In this document: positions 21,417-32,529 of the stretch, in pieces
How positions within the stretch are numbered: position 1 is the first letter of the stretch
How the letters are laid out: every line of letters begins with the position of its first letter
NCBI RefSeq assembly: GCF_032452875.1
Contig: NC_083869.1
Coordinates: 77,432,501-77,496,500, forward strand
DNA from: Bos javanicus
Taxonomy: Eukaryota; Chordata; Mammalia; Artiodactyla; Bovidae
Length of the DNA stretch: 64,000 bases
Reading direction: 5' to 3'
Notes under the pieces: model-generated
What the model was told of the DNA's origin: nothing
Database searches by the model: none
The model's input: only the letters and a program-made list of their open reading frames with translations
Made by a program: the position numbers and the translations under genes

Positions 21417-21620
21417 GGGCTTTCCTGGTGACTCAGACAGTAAAGAATCTGCCCACATTGCAGAAGACCTGGGTTCAATCCCTGGGTTGAGAAGATCCCT
21501 TGGAGAAGGGAATGGCAACCTATTCCATTATTCTTGCCGGGAGAATCCCCATGGACAGAGGAGCCTGGTAAGCTACAGTCCATGGGGTCACAAAGTGTCA
21601 GACATGACTTAGCACATAAG
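21417..21620 (+). mobile_element. Bov-tA SINE
   Basis: Complete plus-strand unit from GGGCTTTCCTGGTGACTCAG to GACATGACTTAGCACATAAG. With the two preceding units it makes a three-SINE cluster in one orientation within 525 bp, next to an L1 3' end. Confidence 0.94.
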
Positions 21621-22006
21621 CCCATTCTATTATTTTTAGGTGTACAACATAATGATTTGATACATATATGCAAGTTACATACCATGATGAGTTTAGTTAG
21701 CATCCATCACCATTCACAGTTATAATTTTTTCCTTGTGATGAGAACTTTCAAAATTTACTTCCTTAGTAATTTGCAAGTATACAATACAATATTGTTAAC
21801 TATATTCATTGTGCTGTATATTACATCCTCAGGACTTATTCATATCACCACTGAAATTTTATAACTTTTTGACCACACTCACTCAATTTATACTAAATTT
21901 GACCACACCACACTCATCTTTCTCCCACTTCCCATGTCCTACAGCCACCAATCTGTTTTCTATAACTATGTGTTCAGTTTTTGTTTTCTAGATGACATAT
22001 ATATGT

Positions 22007-22207
22007 AGGCTTTCCTTCTGGCTCAGCTGGTAAAGAATCTACCTGCAATGAGGGAGACATGGGTTCGATCCCTGGGTTGGGAGGGTCCCCTGAAGAAGGG
22101 AAAGGCTACCCATTGCAGTATTCTGGCCTGGAGAATTCCATGGACTCTGGTGTCCATGGGGTAGCAAAGAGTCAGACACAACTGAGCGACTTTCATTTCA
22201 CTTCACA
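22007..22207 (+). mobile_element. Bov-tA SINE inside L1
   Basis: Plus unit with head, GGTTCGATCCC box, body and ACTGAGCGACTTTCATTTCAC tail. Short ACATATAT matches on both sides look like a TSD. It splits the L1 3'UTR. Confidence 0.93.
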
Positions 22208-22307
22208 TATATTGTTTTTCCCTAACTTATTTCACTTAGCATAATGCTCTCAAGGTCCATCTGTGTTACCATAAATAGGAATATTTCATTTTTATGACTG
22301 GGTTATA

Positions 22308-22402
22308 TATATTATATATATATATATATGTCTGGATTATATGTGTATAATATAATTATAATGATATATATTATATATATACATATATAGATATATAAAT
22401 TA
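22308..22402 (+). repeat. (TA)n-rich tract
   Basis: Repeated TATATA blocks interrupted by GTCTGGATTATATG-like spacers, inside the L1. Confidence 0.88.
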
Positions 22403-23997
22403 CATTTCCCACAAGTTTCTTTCCCATTCATTAATCAATAAACATTTGGATTTTAACTACTTTAAATAATGCTTAAATGAACCTATGGGTGTACATATCT
22501 TTTGGAGAGAGTGATTTTTGTCTCCTTTCATCAGAAATTCAATAATGGACATGCTGAGTGATGTGATAGCTCTATTTTTAATTTTTTGAGTAACTTCAAT
22601 GCTGTTTTTGGTACTAGACGCACCAATCTACACTCCTACCAGCAGTGTAAGAATCTTCCTTTTTCCCCACATCCTCACCAACACTTGTCATTTTGATAAT
22701 ATATATTCTAACAAATGTAAAGTAATATTTTATTGTAATTTGATATATATTCATCTGATGATCAGTGACATTGCATCTTATTTTATGTATGTGTTGGTCA
22801 ACTGTATGTTTTCTTTGGGAAAATGTCTATTAAGATCCTTTGTCTATTTTTATTCAGATTTGTTTATTGTTTTTTTGCTATTGAATTTCAATGTTTTAGA
22901 TATTACCCCCTGATTAAACTTGTGATTTGCAAATATTTTCTATGTGTAAATTATCCTTCCATTTCATTGATAGATTTCTTTGCTATGCAGAACTTCTAAA
23001 ATTTGATATAGTTCCACTCTTAACAAAACTGCTATTGTTGACTTTTCTTCTGGTATTATCTTCCTGAAATCATTTCCAGGAAAAATATAAAGAAGCTTAA
23101 CATCTATACACGTATTTTTATTCTAGTCTTTTTTAATTTCTGGACTTAAATTCAAGTTTTTAATTCATTTTGAGTTAACTTCTGTGTATGGTGTATTGAT
23201 CCATTTTCATCCCTTTGCATGTGACTGTCCAGTTTTTCTTTTAACATTTGTTGAAAAGATTGTCATTTTTCCTTGCATATTTCTGGCTACTTCATTGTAA
23301 ACTGATGGAGCAAATATGCTTGAGTTTATTTCTAGGCTCTGTATTCTGTTTCATGGATCTATAATTATATTTTTATGCCAATATAATACTGCTTTGATTA
23401 CTATAGTTTTGTATATTGTTTTAAGTCAGGAAGTGTGATACTTTTAACTTTGTTCTCTTTCAAGATTTCTTTAACTGTTTGGTATCTTTTGTAGTTCCAT
23501 GCACATTTTAGAAGATCGCTTTAGAATTTTGATAGAGATTGCATTAACTCTGTAGATTACTTTGAGTTTTATAGACATTTTAGCAATATTAATCCTTATT
23601 CTCCATGAGCAAAAAAATATCTTTCCATCTAAAACAATTTATTTAATCAATGTCTTATAGTTTTCAAAGTACAGCTTTTTCATCTCCTTGGTTAATGATA
23701 TTCCTATATATTTTATTCTTTTTTGATGTAATTATAAAAAGGATTGTTTTCTTACTTTTGGAGTTTATGATTTAAAAATTTAAATCTTTAGGTCAATCTG
23801 TAGACAGTTATATATTTACAAGACTGAATCTTCAACTCCATTTAGTCACAATTTAAAATTTTTTCAATAGTTTTTAAAGTTTCCTGCTTAGAGATCTAGA
23901 AGAGGTTTTGTTTCTGCTTGCTTTTATATGCTAATCTTCAAGCTTTTTCATACTATAAGGCTACTTTATATTTTAAAAAATTTCTAATTAATGCTAT

Positions 23998-24251
23998 GCA
24001 TGTGCTTGTGCTGTGCTGTGCTTAGTCACTAAGTCGTGTCCGACTCTTTACAACCCCATGGACTGTAGGCTGGCAGGATTTTCTGTCCATGGGATTCTCC
24101 AGGCAAGAATACTGGAGTGGGTTGCCATGCCCTTCAGGGGATTTACCTGACCCAAGGGGTGACTGGGTCACTCCCACAGGAGTCACAATCTCCTGCGACT
24201 CCTCCTCGGCAGGGTGGTTCACTACCACTAGTACCACCGGGGAAGCCCCCT
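23998..24251 (-). mobile_element. Bov-tA SINE (first of tandem pair)
   Basis: Minus orientation, CTGTGCTGTGCTTAGTCAC tail at the left. The head side carries an extra GTGACTGGGTCACTCCCAC.. segment before the GGGGAAGCCCCC end. Together with the next unit it is enclosed by one TSD: AATGCTAT at 23990-23997 and 24475-24482. Confidence 0.9.
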
Positions 24252-24263
24252 TGAGAGTACGTT

Positions 24264-24474
24264 CTGTGCTGTGTTAGTTGCTCAGTTGTTTCTGACTCTT
24301 TGTGACCCCAGTGACTGTAACCCACCAGCTTCTATGTCCATGGGGATTCTCCAGGAAGGAATACTGGAGTGGGTCGCCATGCCCTCCTCCAGGGGATCTT
24401 CTGATCCAGGAATTGAGCTGGGGTCTCCTGCATTGCAGATAGATTCTTTACTAGCTGAGCTATCAGGGAAGCCC
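24264..24474 (-). mobile_element. Bov-tA SINE (second of tandem pair)
   Basis: Minus unit from TCTGTGCTGTGTTAGTTGC to CTATCAGGGAAGCCC, 12 bp after the previous unit. It has no TSD of its own, suggesting a dimer or an insertion at the edge of the first. Confidence 0.92.
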
Positions 24475-24482
24475 AATGCTAT

Positions 24483-25870
24483 ATATAAAACATTATTTTA
24501 CATCAATTTTTAATTCAACAAACATTAAAATACCTTCTTAATTCAAATAGTTTTCTAGGTGTCTCTTAAGTTCTCTTTTCTTTATCACAATTTTATCAAC
24601 CAAAAATATTAACCTTTTTGCTTCTTTCCAATTTTCTCTTTTCCTGCATTTTCCTACTTTGTTGCATTGCTGAGGAACTTTTGTCCAAAAATCAATAGAA
24701 GACCTGCGAATAGTCTCCTTGCTTTCTTCCCAATAAAGCAATGCAAATTTTAATGTTTTATCAGAAATAATGTTTACTATTGATAGACGATAAAGATAAA
24801 AGTTAGATATCTTTTAAGAAAGTTTACTTCTATCCAAAGTTTGCTTTCTTCTTAATGAATGTGTATGAATTTTACTGATATGTTCAGCATGTATTTGGCA
24901 TAAGAAATTGTGTCTATTGTGTGGCAATATGCAAGCGTATACATATTTAGAACTATTATATCAAATATCAAATGAAACATTTGATATTTATGAGGCCAGA
25001 TATCTATAGTAAACCCTTTTTCTTTAGAATTTCTTTCTTCTAGATGGATTCAAATCCACCAGCTGTATTTGTTTACTTAGAATTCTTTTCTTATTTTATA
25101 TTATCAATCTTCTTGTTAATTTATACTTAGATGTCTTTTGATAGCAACATATAATGCTTTTTAAAGTTTAATCTAAAAATTTTTCCTTTTAATTATATTA
25201 TTTATACAAATTATATTAAATATAATACTGGTATATAGATTTAAATATATGATTGTATCCTGAACTTTCTATATGGTAGCCTCTTCTATGTCACTTAGCT
25301 CTTTTATTATTTTTTGGATAAATTATTTTTATTTAACTACTTTCTATAAATTTAGAAATATGCCCCCAGTTTTCTAATCTTTTATTGATTATTCTAAGAA
25401 TTAAAACATAGAATTTTGTTAAAGTCTTATCAACATCCAAATTATCTGGTACATTTTTCCTTTTCTCAGAAAATGGAAAAAATATTAAAGCATTTAATTT
25501 TATTTAATTACTTCCAGAATTATATCACATATTTATATTCTCAGAGGGCAGGTTCTTATCTCAATGCAGAGGGAATTCAGATATGTGACAGGGAGGTCTA
25601 GAAAGCAAACTTGACTAAGGGATAAGTATGCTCTCGAAAGGAGAGTGGACACACTGATGTGAGAAGCTTCCCTGAGTTTCTTGGCATAGAAACTGTTTTG
25701 TAGAGCATAAAATGAAGGGCTGGAGTGTTCTCTGGAGAGAGAGGTGTTAAATGATTGAATTCTCTGATTTTCATCCCAGCTCTATCTTCCCTAGGAGACA
25801 GGGGGGTTGTCTTTATCTAATCTTTATGGAAAATGAAAAGATACTTGCTTTTTGGGGAAAAAAAAAAAAA
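24483..25870. other. AT-rich sequence, weak LINE traces
   Basis: The T-rich plus strand without real ORFs probably contains more old antisense L1, not anchored. The 25,540-25,860 part is more balanced and unassigned. Confidence 0.4.
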
Positions 25871-25959
25871 GCTGTGACAAAACTGGACAGCATATTAAAA
25901 AGCAGAGATATCACCTTGCCATCAAAGGTCCCTGTAGTCAATGCCATGGTTTTCCCAGT
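25871..25959 (+). mobile_element. BovB fragment, left half of a split copy
   Basis: ORF2 segment (ACAGCATATTAAAAAGCAGA, TTGCCATCAAAGGTCC, ATGGTTTTCCCAGT), cut off by a BovB in the opposite orientation. It resumes at 26,487 after a gap of about 12 bp of BovB sequence. Confidence 0.88.
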
Positions 25960-26486
25960 TCAGTTTAGTTCAGTCGCTCAGTTGTGTCCAACTCTTTGCA
26001 ACCCCATAAATCGCAGCATGCCAGGCCTCCCTGTCCATCACCAACTCCCTGAGTTCACTCAGACTCACATCCATCGAGTTAGTGACGTCATCCAGCCATC
26101 TCATCCTCTGTCGTCTCCTTCTTTTCCTGCTCCCAATCCCTCCCAGCATCAGAGTTTTTTCCAATGAGTCAACTCTTCGCATGAGGTGGCCAAAGTACTG
26201 GAGTTTCAGCTTTAGCATCATTCCTTCCAAAGAAATCCCAGGGCTGATCTCCTTCAGAATGGACTGGTTGGATCTCTTTGCAGTCCAAGGGACTCTCAAG
26301 AGTCTTCTCCAACACCACAGTTCAAAGGCATCAATTCTTCAGTGCTCAGCCTTCTTCACAGTCCAACTCTCACATCCATACATGACCACTGGAAAAACCA
26401 TAGCCTTGACTAGACAGACCTTTGTTGGCAAAGTAATGTCTCTGCTTTTCAATATGCTATCTAGGTTGGTCATAACTTTTCTTCCA
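25960..26486 (-). mobile_element. BovB 3' fragment nested in BovB
   Basis: Well-preserved minus copy of the BovB 3' end. The ORF2 tail reads open for 109 codons (25970-26299), with the recurrent codon still CGA near 26,177. The right edge is truncated in the segment after YADD. It sits inside an older plus copy and forms an inverted repeat with that copy's left half. Confidence 0.92.
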
Positions 26487-26681
26487 AATGTGAGAGTTGG
26501 ACCATAAAGAAGGTTGAATGCTGAAGAATTGATGTTTTTGAATTGTGGTACTGGAAAAGACACTTGAGACTCTCTTGGATAGCAAGGAGACGAGACCTAT
26601 CAATCCTAAAGGAAATCAACTCTGAATATTCATTTGAAGGACTGATGCTGAAGCTGAAGATCCACTACTTTGGCCACCTAG
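26487..26681 (+). mobile_element. BovB fragment, right half of split copy
   Basis: Resumes with TGTGAGAGTTGGACCATAAAG and runs to CTTTGGCCACCT, where it stops short of the usual BovB tail next to an LTR. Confidence 0.85.
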
Positions 26682-27389
26682 ATCTTGACAAGACAGCACC
26701 AAATGGTGGCCTGAAGTGAGATCTTATTTCCTGCCCAGTAATTGAACCTGGGTAGCCTGGATGAAAACCAGAAATCCTAGCCATCAGACCAGAAATGGTT
26801 AGAGGCTAGAAGCTAATTTTCTCTGTATTTTCCTCAAAGTGAAAAATGCATTTATCATGGAAGCATGAAGTGTAAATGCAGGTACAAATTTTTTTTATTA
26901 GAAACATACCACAACAAAAAGTAGGAAAGCACATAGAGAAAGGGTTTGTTTATCTGAGACAGAAGCAAGGCAGCGATGCATATTCTGAATAAAAGGGTGT
27001 GGGTGTCCCCTCAGTGAGGAGGAATGCAGTAAAGAGGCAGTTAAGGCATTTATATAGGTCAATTTTTCTGTGTCTTTGCCTTGCTTCCCGTCAATTATTT
27101 GGTTTGTTTTTCCATACCCTACTTGTCCTGAAACCCTCCCCTGGGGTGCACATGCACCCCTCAGCCAAGATGGACCATGAAGTGAAGGCTTCTGGGAAGA
27201 GAAAGACTTATTATGGCCTGGGATTATCCCTTGACTTTTAACCCACAAGGAGACTTTCTGCCTATGTGTAGTGTCTCCCTTGTCCCAAAAGAGGAGGGAG
27301 GGAGATTCCTTAATCCCTTGCTCAAACAGAGTTTTGCCCCTCTTTGCTCTTGCCATGACTATTACCTTAAGGTATTTATAAGAGACAAA

Positions 27390-29167
27390 TATTTCATGAA
27401 AAGATGGGCATGATAAAGAACAGAAAATGAATGGACCTAACAGAAGAAGAAGATATTAAGAAAAGGTGGCAGGAATACAAAGAAGAACTATACAAAAAAA
27501 GATCTTCATAACCCAGGTAACCATGATGGTGTTATCACTCACCTAGAGCTAGATATTCTGGAATCTGAAGTCAAGTGTGCCTTAGGAAGCATAACTACAA
27601 ACAAAGCTGGTGGAGATGATGGAATTTCAGATGAGCTATTTCAAATCCTAAAAGATGATGCTGTTAAAGTGCTGCACTCAGTATGCCAGCAAATTTGGAA
27701 AACTCAGCAGGGGCTACAGGACTGGAAAATGTTAATTTTCATTCCAATCTCAAAGAAGGGCAATATCAAAGAATTTTCAAGCCACAGCACAATTGCACTC
27801 ATCTCACATGCTAGCAAAGTAATGCTAAAAATTCTCCAAGCCAGGCTTCAATAATATTGAAGTGTGAACTTCCAGATGTTCAAGCTGGATTTAGAAAAGA
27901 TAGAGGAACCAGAGATCAAATTGACAACATCTGTTAGATCATATAAAAAGGAAGATAATTCCAGAAAAACATCTACTTCTGCTTTATTGATTATGCCAAA
28001 GCCTTTGACTGTAGATCACAACAAAATGTGAAAAATCTTCAAGAGATGGGAATACCAGACCACCTTACTTGCTTCCTGAGAAATCAGGACGTCATGATTG
28101 TATGCAGGTCAAGAAGCAACAGTTAGAACTGGATATGGAGCAACATACTGTTTCCAAATTGGGAAAGGAGTATTTCAAAGCTGTATTTTGTCAACCTGCT
28201 TATTTAACTTATATCCAAAGTGCATCATGCAAAATGCCGAGTTGAATGAAGCTCAAACTGGAATCAAGATTGCCGGGAGAAGTATCAGTAACCTCAGATA
28301 TGCAGATGATACCACCCTATGGCAGAAAGCGAAAAGGAACCGAAGAGCCTTTTGATGAAAGTGCAAGAAGAGAGTGAAAAAGCTGGCTTAAAACAGTCTG
28401 TTGGACTCTGTGGGAGAGGGAGAGGGTGGGATGATTGGGAGAATGGCATTGAAACATGTATAATATTATATATGAAATGACAAAGAAAAAAAAAACTCAA
28501 CTTTCAAAAAACTAAGATCATGGCATCCAGTCCCATCACTTCATGGCAAGTAGATGGGGAAGTCATGGAAACAGTGACAGACTTTATTTTCATGTGCTCC
28601 AAAACCACTGCAGATGGTGACTGCAGCCATGAAATTAAAAGACACTTGCTCCTTGGAAGAAAAGCTATGACCAAAATTGACAACATCTTAAAAAGCAGAG
28701 ACATTACTTTGCTGACAAAGGTCCATCTAGTCAAAGCTAGGGTTTTCCAGTAGTCATGTATGGATGTGAGAGTTGGACTATAAAAAAAGCTGAGTGTCAA
28801 AGTATTGATGCTTTTGAACTATGGTGTTTGAGAAGACTTGAGAGTCCCTTGGGCTTCAAGGAGATCAAACCAATCAATCTTAAAGGAAATCGGTCTTAAA
28901 TATTCATTGGAAGGACTGATGGTGAAGCTGAAGCACCAATACTTTGGCCACCTAATGTGAAGAACTGACTCATTGGAAAAGACCCTGATGCTGGGAAAGG
29001 TTGAAGGCAGGAGGGGAAGGGGATGACAGAGGATGAGATGGTTGGATAGCATCACCAACTCAGCTGACATGAGTTTGAGCAAGCTCCGGGAGTTGATGAT
29101 GGACAGGGAAGCCTGGTGTGCTGCCGTACATAGGGTTGCAGAGAGTGGGACATGACTGCACTAACTG
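27390..29167 (+). mobile_element. BovB LINE, RT to 3' end, with TSD
   Basis: Plus-strand copy from the ATGGGCATGATAAAG segment just upstream of RT to the ATGACTGCACTAACTG tail. Perfect 10-bp TSD, AAGAGACAAA, at 27380-27389 and 29168-29177. RT pieces include VCQQIWKTQQGLQDWK and LRYADDTTL (near 28,300), but the frame is broken at many points, with a 15-bp-class insertion near 28,090 and a 100-bp insertion at 28,394. The recurrent TGA is at 28958-28960. Confidence 0.93.
28394..28491 (+). mobile_element. short A-tailed L1-tail-like insertion in BovB
   Basis: About 98 bp ending in A10 interrupt the BovB segment GGCTTAAAAC/TCAAC. The content (GTGGGAGAGGGAGAGGGTGG, GGCATTGAAACATGTA) matches what I recall of bovine L1 3'UTR, so it is probably a truncated, internally deleted L1 retroposition. 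It shares its CATTGAAACATGT core with the insertion at 57,674. Confidence 0.65.
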
Positions 29168-29344
29168 AAGAGACAAACACTGGCTATTTACCTTGTTTCT
29201 ACTATTATTTCCGTTTTAGAGGGTGGACAAGAGGTTGATTGTAAATGCCCCAACCCAGCTCACGTATCTCTTGCCTTGGGAAATGCAGACAGGGGCTAGT
29301 TGTAAATTTCTACCCTGAACCCCATTTATCTCCTACGTCAACCT

Positions 29345-29565
29345 CTTGCAAAGAGCCAACCCTTTGGAAAAGACTGGGATGCTTGGAAAGATTGAGGACA
29401 GGAGAATTAGGGAGCAGAGAATGAGATGGTTGGACGGCATCACTGAAATCAATGGACATGGGTTTGAACAAACTCCTGGAGATAGTAAAGGACAGGGAAG
29501 CCTGCTGCGCTGCAGTTCATGAGGTCATAGAGTCGAACACAACTTAGTTACCAAACAACAACAGT
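29345..29565 (+). mobile_element. BovB 3'-end fragment
   Basis: Diverged plus copy of the last ~220 bp (GCCAACCCTTTGGAAAAGAC, GAGATGGTTGGACGGCATCA, GAACACAACTTAGTTACC). It lies at the junction of two LTR fragments. Confidence 0.85.
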
Positions 29566-29815
29566 ACAAAGTGCTAAATTTTTTAACTAGAGATGTCTGA
29601 TTTTCTTATTTAACAGTGTTTAAAAAAAAAATTGTTCTTATTACCTGGTTTTTGTGCAAAAACCTTTATATACCCTGGCTCTTCCCTTACTTCTTCAGAA
29701 CAGTCCCTCAGAGCATCTGTGAGGCTGTCTTCCAGGCTTAAGTCCTCAGGATATCTGTTGAATAAAAATATAATTCTCAGTTTCTAAATTGTGCAGTTTT
29801 TTTCATTTGACACAT
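29566..29815 (+). mobile_element. LTR fragment A (3' half)
   Basis: From AAAGTGCTAAATTTTTTAAC through TTTATATACCCTGG (TATA-like, about 29,665) and AATAAA (29761-29766) to TTTTTTTCATTTGACACA. It is homologous to the 3' half of the LTR at 31,752-32,262, with the same order of motifs. Class I-type LTR by motif layout; family not named. Confidence 0.75.
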
Positions 29816-29819
29816 AACT

Positions 29820-29995
29820 GGGTATTTGTACCTCTTGATCATCCTCACCAATTTCCACCTGCCTTCCCCCCAGTCCTCCACCTCTGGCAAACACTAATGT
29901 GCTCTTTATTTCTATAAATTTGGTTTTATTAGATTCCACATACGAATAAGATCATATGGTATTTATCTTTCACTGTCTGATTTATTTCACTTTAT
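29820..29995 (-). mobile_element. L1 3'UTR fragment, antisense
   Basis: Complement of the L1 3'UTR: GGTATTTGTACCTCTTGATC, CCTCTGGCAAACACTAATGT, TTAGATTCCACATACGAATA. Only about 175 bp are recognisable. Confidence 0.75.
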
Positions 29996-30765
29996 CCTGA
30001 TTTGTTTTTATCTTATATCCTGTATTTTATATATTTTTTTGTCTTTCCTTGATTTATTACAGATGCTTTCTGCTGGTGTATAATAGGCTGCTAATTCTTT
30101 CTTGAATTGTGACTAAGCAGTTAATACATCTGTCGATTAATTTTTAAATTTTGGTTATCTTTTATCTTTACTTCTAAAGCATTGATTTTAAATTTAAAAA
30201 TATAATGATGATACATTTCTTGATAATGCAATGTTGTTAGACTTCTAAGAATGCATCCAAAATCCCCCATTCCTAAGTACATATACATCAAAACCCCCAG
30301 AACTGTGAATGTGATGGATGTTGTTATGTGAGAAGCAATTGATTTGCCTTTGTTAGTTTTTAAGATGGAAGAGAGGAGCTGTGAGACAAGAAATGTAGGT
30401 AGCATCTACATGATTGAAAAGCAAAGAATATGATGTTTTTCTTTAGAACCTACTAGAAAGAATGCATCACTGTCAATGCCCTGACCCTCTCACAGATTCA
30501 TGCTAGTCCTGAAAATCAGCAGCCTTGAAACCAGCAGAAAAGTTAATAAGGTTTAGGACTCTTTTAAAATGTCAGCATGTTTTGCAGCTTTCTGGAAAAG
30601 TCTTTTTCTTAAAGCATTGTGATTTTTCAACCTAAGTTAGAGTTCACTCGAAGGGAAAGTGGTATCCCTAGGGTTAAATATCCAATTTTCAAATCAATAC
30701 ACCAATCAACTGCAGACGAAAAAAAATAATAAAATTATGCAATGCCACTAAATTGTGAAAAGCCA

Positions 30766-30798
<33 letters not shown>

Positions 30799-31150
30799 AC
30801 CTAAGACAAAGAGAACACTAATTAATGAAGAAACTTCCATTGTTCCTAAGCAGACAGAAACACTATAATAAGAGATGTTATTGCTCCAAAAATTGATTTA
30901 AAAATTTAACAAAATCTCATTTATAACAGTATCAGAAATCCTAAAGTAACTTAATTTACTGCAAAAGTAATCTGAAGGAGAAACAAAAAAAACAAACAAA
31001 AAAACAGAAGAGGGAATAATAAGAATAATGTGAATTATTTTATCAGAAATGAAAACTTACTGTTAAACCAAAGAGATTCAGACAATATAGTGCTCACCCA
31101 GAATGTGCAAGTAGATCAAACTGTTTCAGGGTCCAGAAATCAAACTGAAC
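29996..31150. other. AT-rich sequence with (TG)n
   Basis: No gene. AT-rich sequence including a dinucleotide repeat at 30,767-30,795 and an A-rich stretch at about 30,985. The segment 30,240-30,400 might be an old LTR piece, but this is not supportable. Confidence 0.45.
30767..30795 (+). repeat. (TG)14 microsatellite
   Basis: Uninterrupted TG run of about 29 bp. Confidence 0.95.
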
Positions 31151-31160
31151 ATACAGCAAT

Positions 31161-31491
31161 TTCAGTTCAATTCAGTTGTTCAGTTGTGTCTGACTCTGCA
31201 ACCCCATGAACTGCAGCAGGCCAAGCATCCCTGTTCATCATCAAATCCTGGAGTTTACTCAAACTCATGTCCATTGAGTCGGTGATGCCATCCAACCATC
31301 TCATCCTCCGTTGTCCCCTTCTCCTCCTGCCCCCAATCCCTCCCAGCATCAGGGTCTTTTCAAATGAGGCAGTTCTTCACATTAGGTGGCCAAAGTATTG
31401 GAGTTTCAGCTTCAAGATCAGTCCTTCCAGTGCATATTCAGGACTGATTTCCTTTAGGATGGACTGGTTGGAGCTCCATGCAGTCCAAGGG
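31161..31491 (-). mobile_element. BovB 3' fragment with TSD
   Basis: Minus copy, about 330 bp. Perfect 10-bp TSD, ATACAGCAAT, at 31151-31160 and 31492-31501. The ORF2 tail contains MLGGIGGRRRRGQRRMRWLD and the recurrent TGA near 31,376. Confidence 0.95.
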
Positions 31492-31522
31492 ATACAGCAA
31501 TATAACATGCAAGAAATGGAGT

Positions 31523-31739
31523 GCTGTGTGCCATGCTTAGTCTCTCAATTGTGTCTGACTCTTTGTGACCCATGGACTATAGCCCACCAGGCTTCTCTAT
31601 CCATGAAGATTCTCTAGGCAAGAATATTGGAGTGGGTTGCCATTCCCTTCTCCAGGGGATCTTTCTGACCCAGGGATCAAACCCAGGTGTTCCACATTGC
31701 AGGTGGATTCTTTACCATCTGAGCCACCAGGGAAGCCCC
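31523..31739 (-). mobile_element. Bov-tA SINE with TSD
   Basis: Minus unit ending in GCCACCAGGGAAGCCCC at the right. Imperfect TSD: AAGAAATGGAGT (31511-31522) and AAGGAGTGGAGT (31740-31751). It inserted at the left edge of LTR B. Confidence 0.93.
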
Positions 31740-31751
31740 AAGGAGTGGAGT

Positions 31752-32262
31752 ATTTCCTGCCATATCAATAAGGATGCCACAGCTTTCAGCGATTCTGGCC
31801 CTTCAAGTGTGAATTCCTGAGCCCTAAGGCCACTTGAAAAGAGGAATACCTGCACAATCTTGCAGCCACAAGGCTGCAGCCACTCCCTTTGTTGAGCATT
31901 CAAGAATTCAGGATGTGAAATATGCAGGATACTAGCCCCAGACAGCTGAGAAGCCTATGAAAGGAATGATATCAGTGAACCCATACTTTTAAATCTTCCC
32001 ATATATAGGAAAGTGCTAAATTCCTTAACTTGAAATATCTGCTTTTCTTTAATTAAAAATAATCTTTAAAAATTCAGGTTTCTTGCCCTTTGTTGCAAAA
32101 CTTCTCTTTAACCTGGATCCTTCCCTTGCCTCCTTGGAGCAGTTCCCTTAGGGTTACTTGAGATGCTTTTTCCTGGGCTTGAAGTCTGAAAAATTCCAAC
32201 CAAATAAAATGTAACTCTCAACTTTTAGGTTGTGAGTATTTTTTAAGTTGACACATGTATTC
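31752..32262 (+). mobile_element. LTR B, class I-type
   Basis: Plus-strand LTR with AATAAA at 32203-32208 and end AGTTGACACA. The 3' half is homologous to LTR A at 29,566-29,815. The U3 part (for example CCTAAGGCCACTTGAAAAGA, ATTCAAGAATTCAGGATGTG) resembles a common bovid LTR by recognition only. No internal retroviral sequence is adjacent. Confidence 0.78.
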
Positions 32263-32529
32263 TGTTGTATTTCAAAATGGTAAATATAAAATAAATTAGT
32301 CAAATGTTGTGGGAATTGATTAGTATGGATTTGAAAAAAGCATATCAGTTGCATAAATTAATTATACCTTACAAATTGAGATAAAATAAAAATGTATTTT
32401 AATAATAAGGAATTATTAAATACAAAGATTATACTATAAAGAATGGATTAAAGAGGGACATTATGAGAACAAAACATAATTTAAAAAATAAAAAACATAT
32501 ATGACTTCCAAAAAAAAAAAAAATCTTTT
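32263..32529. other. AT-rich sequence
   Basis: A-rich plus strand, ending in an A15-type run at about 32,508. No feature recognised. Confidence 0.5.

Larger units (their letters stand above)
21622..23940 (-). mobile_element. L1 LINE 3' part, antisense
   Basis: The plus strand reads as the complement of mammalian L1. The 3'UTR is at the left (TAGGTGTACAACATAATGAT, ATTGTTAACTATATTC, CACTTAGCATAATGC), then the ORF2 3' half (CCTGATTAAACTTGTGATTTG, CATTTTGAGTTAAC, CTGTCCAGTTTTTC, TTTTGATAGAGATTGCATT, AATATCTTTCCATCTA) in the expected order. About 2.1 kb without the SINE. Its ORF is fully decayed. The right end fades into AT-rich sequence. Confidence 0.88.
26682..29341 (-). mobile_element. probable ERV LTR split by BovB
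   Basis: Two pieces (26,682-27,389 and 29,178-29,341) become contiguous when the BovB and its TSD are removed. On the minus strand a TATATAAA box (27049-27056) and AATAAA (26894-26899) have LTR spacing, and the minus 5' side begins TGACGTAGG. A long minus open frame (152 codons, 26898-27356) lies across the U3-R region and has no recognised motif. The left boundary is uncertain. Confidence 0.6.

Noticed and set aside
26898..27356. 152-codon minus open frame as a host gene
   Set aside because: It lies in LTR-like sequence between a TATA box and AATAAA region; no domain, no splice context, composition typical of an LTR.
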